From Monodelphis domestica (Eukaryota; Chordata; Mammalia; Didelphimorphia; Didelphidae), in assembly GCF_027887165.1 (NCBI RefSeq), contig NC_077232.1, positions 9,668,559 to 9,732,558 of the forward strand: a stretch of 64,000 nucleotides of DNA. Direction: 5' to 3'. The notes under the pieces were generated by a model. The model was not told the origin of the DNA and ran no database searches. It saw only the letters and a list, made by a program, of their open reading frames with translations. Shown piece by piece: positions 58,606 to 64,000 of this stretch. Each line of letters opens with the position of its first letter. The first letter of the stretch is position 1. The position numbers and the translations under genes were made by a program.

Positions 58606-59538
58606 TTTTTGTTGCTGTTTTCATTTTAAGAGTTTATTGTGAGTGGGGAAACTAGACTGTATTTTAAGAGCCCTGTTTGATGGTTCATGTGTTGGAGCTA
58701 AGCTCTCGGTCAGGTCACCAGCTGGGAAGTGGGAGAAATCAGCAAGGAGGTTAGTCTCAGATTCTGGGAGCAGGACAAGCAGGCAGCCCCCAGCCCCACT
58801 GCTTAACAGCATTATTGCTTGGGAAGGTTTTTTTTGGCTCCTGTTGGGTTGTGCATTCCATGAACTAACCACCTGTCCATGGCCAGTTTCCTCTAACAGC
58901 TGGATGCCTTGGTCCCCTGTAGGGAGACTCGAAGAGCCTGAGGTTTATAGAAGGGAAGGAGAAATGGGACACAAGCTATAGGAACGTAGGACAACACAAG
59001 GAATGTGAGAAAGAAAGACGCTGAGCTGCCAGTCCTCCGAAACAAGCAGAGAGCACTATTTGTTCATCCTGAAGGAATAAAAAATATCCCCAATTTTTCC
59101 TCCAAATCCAACCAAGGAAAGTTTCCTCCTGGGGTCTGCAATTCTTCTCGCAGACAGCTCCACCCCATCAAGTGACTGCAATCTCTCCAGCTTGGATGCC
59201 AGTCATCCTACAAGAGATAACCAGCTCATGTGAGCAGGGCAAACATGGCCTGCTCAGGCTGTTTACAGGCAAGAGGATTAAAACAACCTGTGGAGGGGAG
59301 GAAAGGGGCAAACCTGGTACATGGGGAGCCCTGGGAACACAGCATGGAGGCCTCCCACCAAGAAGTTATTGCCCAAATATAAAGAAGAAACCTCCTAAGA
59401 TGCCAAACCAGCTAACTAGGCCAAATACTGCTTAAGATTGAGTGACCTTGAGAAACTGCTAATTTTTCTGCCATTCAAGGAGGGAGTACGGTCAATAACA
59501 GTTTTCAAGGTTCCTGAAGAGTCTCCCCCCCAATCACT

Positions 59539-59655
59539 TTTTTTTTTAAACCCTTACCTTCTGTCTTAGAATCAATACAGGGTCAAAGAGTTAGGAAGTG
59601 TCTAAGGATAAATTGGAACCCAGGACTTCCCAACTCCGGGTCTGGCCAGCCCCCC
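59539..59655 (-). mobile_element. SINE1-type SINE, internally deleted
   Basis: TTTTTTTTTAAACCCTTACC tail and a short head portion; the middle is missing. Confidence 0.75.
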
Positions 59656-59669
59656 CCCCAATTACTTTT

Positions 59670-62190
59670 TAATATCCAAATTGCCTAACCCTAACCCAGA
59701 CCCAAATCTTTTGGATCAGGAAGGAGGTATGTGGGCAAGCAGGCAGGCAGGCAGAGGAAGAGGTAGCATCAACTACTTGAAAAAAAGCCTTCCCCTTCTG
59801 TTGTCAGATGCCTAAAGTCAAACCACAGCTTCCTACACCCAATGTCCATCCTAATCACAGCCCAAGTCAGAGAGAAGCACCACTTCATCAATTAGATAGG
59901 TGGCAGAAAGAAGGAAAGGCAAAAGGTGGGTGGATGAGAGGCATGGGGAGAAGGGGAAGGCCAAGGCCTCTCTAAGCTTCTCAGCAGACTGATTGCCCAC
60001 CCCAGCCCCTAAGTTATGGCCCCCTCCCCATTCAGTTGCACCCAAACCCTGGATTCTTCATCCCTGCAATCTAATCGCAAGCCTTCGGAGGGCAGTTCAG
60101 TCTAGGAAGCCTTCAGCCACGGAGGTTGATCTCCCTTAGCCGCATCTCCCACCACAGAAGGAAGCCAAGTCTCCCAAACCGAGGCTGGCCTTCATGCAGC
60201 TTAGCTGCGCTTTCTGACTTCTTTAATGCAAGGGGGCAGCTACAACTCCTCTGAATGCTGCCCGGGAGCTTGACTGGGGCAGCAATACTCAAGCTGTGAA
60301 AAACTCCAAGTGGCAAGCTGAGAAGTAAGCAATGTAGCTTAGAGAAGATGGACCCCGGGCCCCCTATTCTAGTAAGAGCACCCAACAAGCAGTGGGGAAA
60401 GCAACAGAAGCCTCTGCTTTCAGAGCCAAGAAGCCCCTAATTTCACTAGTGCCCAAAGGAGAGCACAACAGTGGCCACAAGCTCAGCCCTGAGGTGATAA
60501 TGAGCTCCCAAGGGAGCTTCCCTACTCACACGTCCATTAATCTTCCCCCAGATCTCTGCCGTCATGGGGAGCAGCGGCAGGCAAGTCGGGCAAGCTCCTG
60601 CTCTCTAACTCCAGTCTGCTTGGCAGGAGGGGATGAGGAGGAGGGGAGATCACGCTTTCCTGTTTCCAAGCACCGCCCTGTCCGTGGGGCAGAGGCCCAC
60701 TGCACACACCAGAGAACCAACCCACTCCACAGACCAGGCAAAATCAAACATCCTGGGAAGAGGCAGGAATGGGCTGGCTGCCCGCCAGTAACTTTGGTGT
60801 TCCCATCATCAGTTGGGCCTGGAACAGAACAGGAGAGGCCAGGAGGCTTATGGTCTCAGGAAGAAGGAAGGAGAGCCAAGAGTCAGTTTTGCTGGGCATC
60901 GTGGGAACAAAGCTTATTCACCAACACAAGAGAGGGAGTCCAACTGTCTGTACAGCAAGTCCCCTCCTGTGGTCAGGAAAGAAACTGCTCCACTAGCAGG
61001 ACTTTCCCAGGGTGAACCTGGAGCCTGATGTTACTTGGGCCAAGGGCTGCATTACCCACATCTCTGGGGCAACCTTCCCAAGCCACTCTCCTTTGGTGAT
61101 ATTTGAGGTCCCATCTTCTCTTCTTCGACTGGGGCACAGCCTCACCCAGGAGCTCTTCCTTGTCACTCGATGCCTGTGAGCCAATGGCTTTAGAGCAAGG
61201 AGGGCTTCTCATTGGTTAAGGGTGTGCAACCCCAGCCCCGGAAGGGGGCCTGGCTCTTCCTTCCCTCAGCAGTACCTGGGGCTGCCACAGAATGGGGCTG
61301 GTGAACTCTAGAAATGCTTGGGGAGAGACAGAACTTGCCACCCCACCCCCAGACCCAGCGGGGCCAGTGTGGGCCTGTGACAGTCTATACACGCTTCCGC
61401 CACCACTTCACTGACTGCAAGGAACACAAGAGGACTGGTCTGCATAAGATCTCTCCTAGAGCCAGGCAGAACACAGCTTTCCCCAAAGCCTGACTTGTTC
61501 CACGGGGGAGGGGACAGACACTAGATCTAGAGAATCTCCACCTAAATGAGAAGACTTTTCCAGCATCTCTAATCTGGGCTCCACTGGCCCTGAGATGGAT
61601 TATGGGGAAAAGCCAGTTTGCATCGTACAAGATGCCAGCTGTGAGGAAGACACCGCAGCCAAGAGTCAACAGGGTGCTTGCTCCTCCTGGCCCTTCCTTT
61701 GAGTCCCTTCCCCGGCCCCCCTCATTTTCTCTGATCAGCCACTTCCCTCTGGGTTTCAATCAGAAAGAAGGTGCCACAGGCTTTCAATAAATGCTTCCAG
61801 GCCTTCTGGCTTCTTTCTTCCCCTGGAGAGGCAACACTGGGTCAACCGGCAGAATTTCAGAGTAACCGACATCAAGTCATTTGACTAGGGCCCAGTGTTC
61901 TTCCCAGTGCCCTTTCCACAAGTTCCCTCTTCAAACACCGCGGCCCAATTCCTCTAAGGTGGCAGACCGCCCATCAGGTATAGTGCAGAGTCCCTAGACT
62001 GGGAGGTAGGAGTTCTGAGTTCTGGTTCTGCCTCTCTGTCACAAACTGTGGCACAGATCCCAACCCTGCTGGGCCTTCATGTCCTCATATATAAAGGGGA
62101 AGGCTTGGCTAAGGTGACCTTATAGCTTCTTTCAGCCCACCTACTCTATGAGCTATAGATTTCAGAGTATGGTGCACTCAATCAGCATTT
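59670..62190. other. Intron sequence, mostly unique
   Basis: No gene recognised. A MIR lies at about 61,985-62,150 (TGTCCTCATATATAAAGGGG). The longest open frame (60,392-61,015) shows no recognisable domain. Confidence 0.5.
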
Positions 62191-62194
62191 TATT

Positions 62195-62325
62195 TTCTTT
62201 TAAACCCTCACCTTCCATCTTAGAATCACTACTGTGTATTGGCTCCAAGGCAGAAGAGTGGTCAGGACTAGGCAATGGGGGTCAAGTGACTTGCCCAGGG
62301 TCACCCAGCTGGGAAGTGTCTGAGA
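62195..62325 (-). mobile_element. SINE1-type SINE, 5'-truncated
   Basis: TTTTAAACCCTCACCTTCCA to GGGAAGTGTCTGAGACC, lacking the head. Confidence 0.8.
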
Positions 62326-62719
62326 CCAGTAAATCAGCATTTTAGCCATGGTGAACCAGGAAGCAAAGAACTCTGCTTCTTAAGCCTGGGTGATCAGTCA
62401 AGACAGCCCAATAGTCTAACAATGCTTATAAGCAAAATTTTACCTAAAATCCTCACTGGACACAAGGGAAATTATCTGGCCCAAATGAAGGGGAAGGGGG
62501 GTGCAGCGGCAGAGGGAAGGTCCAGGTTTTGATCCCAGAAATAAAGAAAGGTTTCAAGAAGCAGAAGGGGTTGGGAATATGGCAACAAATGTCAACACTG
62601 GAGAAGCTAGAGACAGAGCTCTTTTAAACCCATTATCTCAGCCCGAGGGAGGCAGGAGAGCTGGCTGGCTCCTATCCTTTCTCTCCAGGACAGAGTTTGG
62701 CTTCACATTCCAGCACGGA

Positions 62720-62835
62720 CATTTACCAGGTCAGGGACCACAGAAAAACCATGTAACCTGCTGGGCCTCGATCTCCTCTCTTGTAAAATGAAAAGGCCTC
62801 CAGGCTCCTTCCGACTCGAGGCCTCTGATCCTAGG
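62720..62835 (+). mobile_element. MIR fragment
   Basis: CTCGATCTCCTCTCTTGTAA then AATGAAAAGGCCTCCAGGCT, a MIR core and end. Confidence 0.5.
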
Positions 62836-63401
62836 AGCCTCTCAAGAATCATGGGAAGTCAGCAAGGCAGGGATGACCTTTTAATATATGACTTGCTCAG
62901 GAAGATAAAGTTAATAAATAGGAAACCCAACACTAAGCCCAGTGTTCCTTTCTGTTAGGCCATCAAGGCCCTCTCTCCTAAGTCAGCACTCTGCTAGGGC
63001 TCCAGCCAGTGTCTGCTCTGTGTCTCCTCCCCACCCCCTACCCCCAGCCTTTCTCTCAGGACCCCATGGATCCAGGCACCAAATCTATTTCAGACCCGCC
63101 CCAGGCCCCATCAGGCAGCTTTGCCAAAACCCATCCCCTATTACCATGGAGGACACACCCAGCACCTGGTCCTGGCACCTGCCCTTACCCTCCTCCCCAC
63201 CCATTCCCACAGCAGCCCAGGAGACTCTAGGGACTCTTGGGTGAGGAGCAGCCTCAGGCTGCGTAATCTAGGGGAGAGACTGACTCAGCAGAGCTCAACA
63301 AGCAGGGGTTTCAGTCTCCCTCCCCATTTCAGGGAGGGAAAGCAGTGGGCAGGGGCAGACCAGTCTAACAGGCCCTCAGTTCCATTGGACCCCACCCCTT
63401 G

Positions 63402-63403
<2 letters not shown>

Positions 63404-63465
<62 letters not shown>
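63404..63465 (+). repeat. (AC)n microsatellite, about 31 units
   Basis: Uninterrupted AC dinucleotide run. Confidence 0.97.
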
Positions 63466-63469
<4 letters not shown>

Positions 63470-64000
63470 AGCCTGCTGCAAAGAGCTCCGAATTAAAAGG
63501 TGTGGGAGTGGGCACTGCCACGCCACCACAGCAGTTCTGCCACCTCTGGACCTCAAGGGAACATAAGAGCAGGTCCTCCTGAGCCCTGGTCTTCTAGTTT
63601 TCAACAGTCTACACTCTCTCCTGGCCTCCTGGATCTTGAGCTTCTCTAGGAACCCTGGACAAATCTTTGTGATGAAGAAGGAAGCACAGTCTTGCCAATC
63701 CATGGATTCTTATCTTGTTTGTGTGTCCTGGACCCCTTGGACAATCCAGTAAAGCCTAAAGAACCCCGGTGACTGACGATTTTAAGAAATGCTGACAGTG
63801 AAGGACTGGGCCTTCCCTTTCCAACCCTATTCCCTTTCTCCAGGGAGGTAGACAAGTCCTCTACCTTCACCCATTTTCTCCCTATAGTTTTCTCTACATT
63901 GTGAGATCCTGAACCATCAGGCAATAGTGCAAACCCTCCTCCTTTAATTCTCTTCTAAGAGAGCCATATCCCACTAAGCATTAGCACACCTTTACCATAA
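63466..64000. other. Unique sequence, nothing recognised
   Basis: No gene, repeat or regulatory element identified up to the window edge. Confidence 0.5.

Larger units (their letters stand above)
35271..64000 (-). other. MARK2: Presumed MARK2 intron 1 (at least 28.7 kb)
   Basis: No open frame in this stretch resembles the MARK2 first exon or any other gene I recognise. It contains SINE, MIR, L1, L2, hAT and pogo-like repeats, listed separately, plus unique sequence at about 38.0-41.6, 42.3-44.7, 48.0-50.0, 54.8-55.6 and 59.7-62.0 kb. Human MARK2 has a long first intron, so this assignment is inference. Confidence 0.6.

Overview
The window is mammalian and almost certainly marsupial, most likely a didelphid opossum such as Monodelphis. 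Three things point there. It is full of a tRNA-derived SINE carrying the typical marsupial 3' end, and of a second SINE with an RTE-like 3' tail. It holds LINE1 3' ends of the opossum kind. It also holds a short SPIN-like hAT element at 2156-2340; from memory, SPIN is known from opossum. The species is inference; the two genes are certain.

Layout. Positions 1-15,600 are intergenic: simple repeats, including a 1-kb tetranucleotide array, plus SINEs, MIR, L2 and L1 pieces, and a near-perfect 62-bp inverted repeat at about 11.5 kb. From about 11 kb the DNA turns GC-rich and leads into a CpG-island-like promoter region at 15.6-16.9 kb. RCOR2 follows on the plus strand, with 12 coding exons from 16,668 to 20,452 and a poly(A) signal at 20,850. 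MARK2 lies tail to tail on the minus strand. Its poly(A) signal is at 21,063, and 18 coding exons run from 35,270 down to the stop at 22,510. The remaining 35.3-64 kb is most simply the first large MARK2 intron. The exon for the first ~18 residues was not found, so intron 1 is at least 28.7 kb or a nearer alternative promoter is used.

Function. RCOR2 is a CoREST-family scaffold (ELM2-SANT1-coiled coil-SANT2) that couples LSD1/KDM1A and HDAC1/2 to nucleosomes. MARK2 (PAR-1b) is a microtubule-affinity-regulating Ser/Thr kinase (kinase-UBA-spacer-KA1) acting in cell polarity. The genes are neighbours but have no known shared pathway. As I recall it, the same convergent order exists at human 11q13. 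All reading frames stay open across every deduced splice junction: RCOR2 526 aa; MARK2 769 aa visible of about 787.

The most interesting signals are in MARK2 splicing. Four consecutive phase-2 symmetric exons include a 162-nt cassette with a GC donor and a (CTG)n tract 49 nt upstream, a 27-nt microexon behind a T20 tract, and a 45-nt exon with a poor acceptor. Also of note are a SINE abutting the RCOR2 exon 9 acceptor, a NAGNAG acceptor in RCOR2, and the SPIN-like transposon. I see no evidence of a wholly new system.
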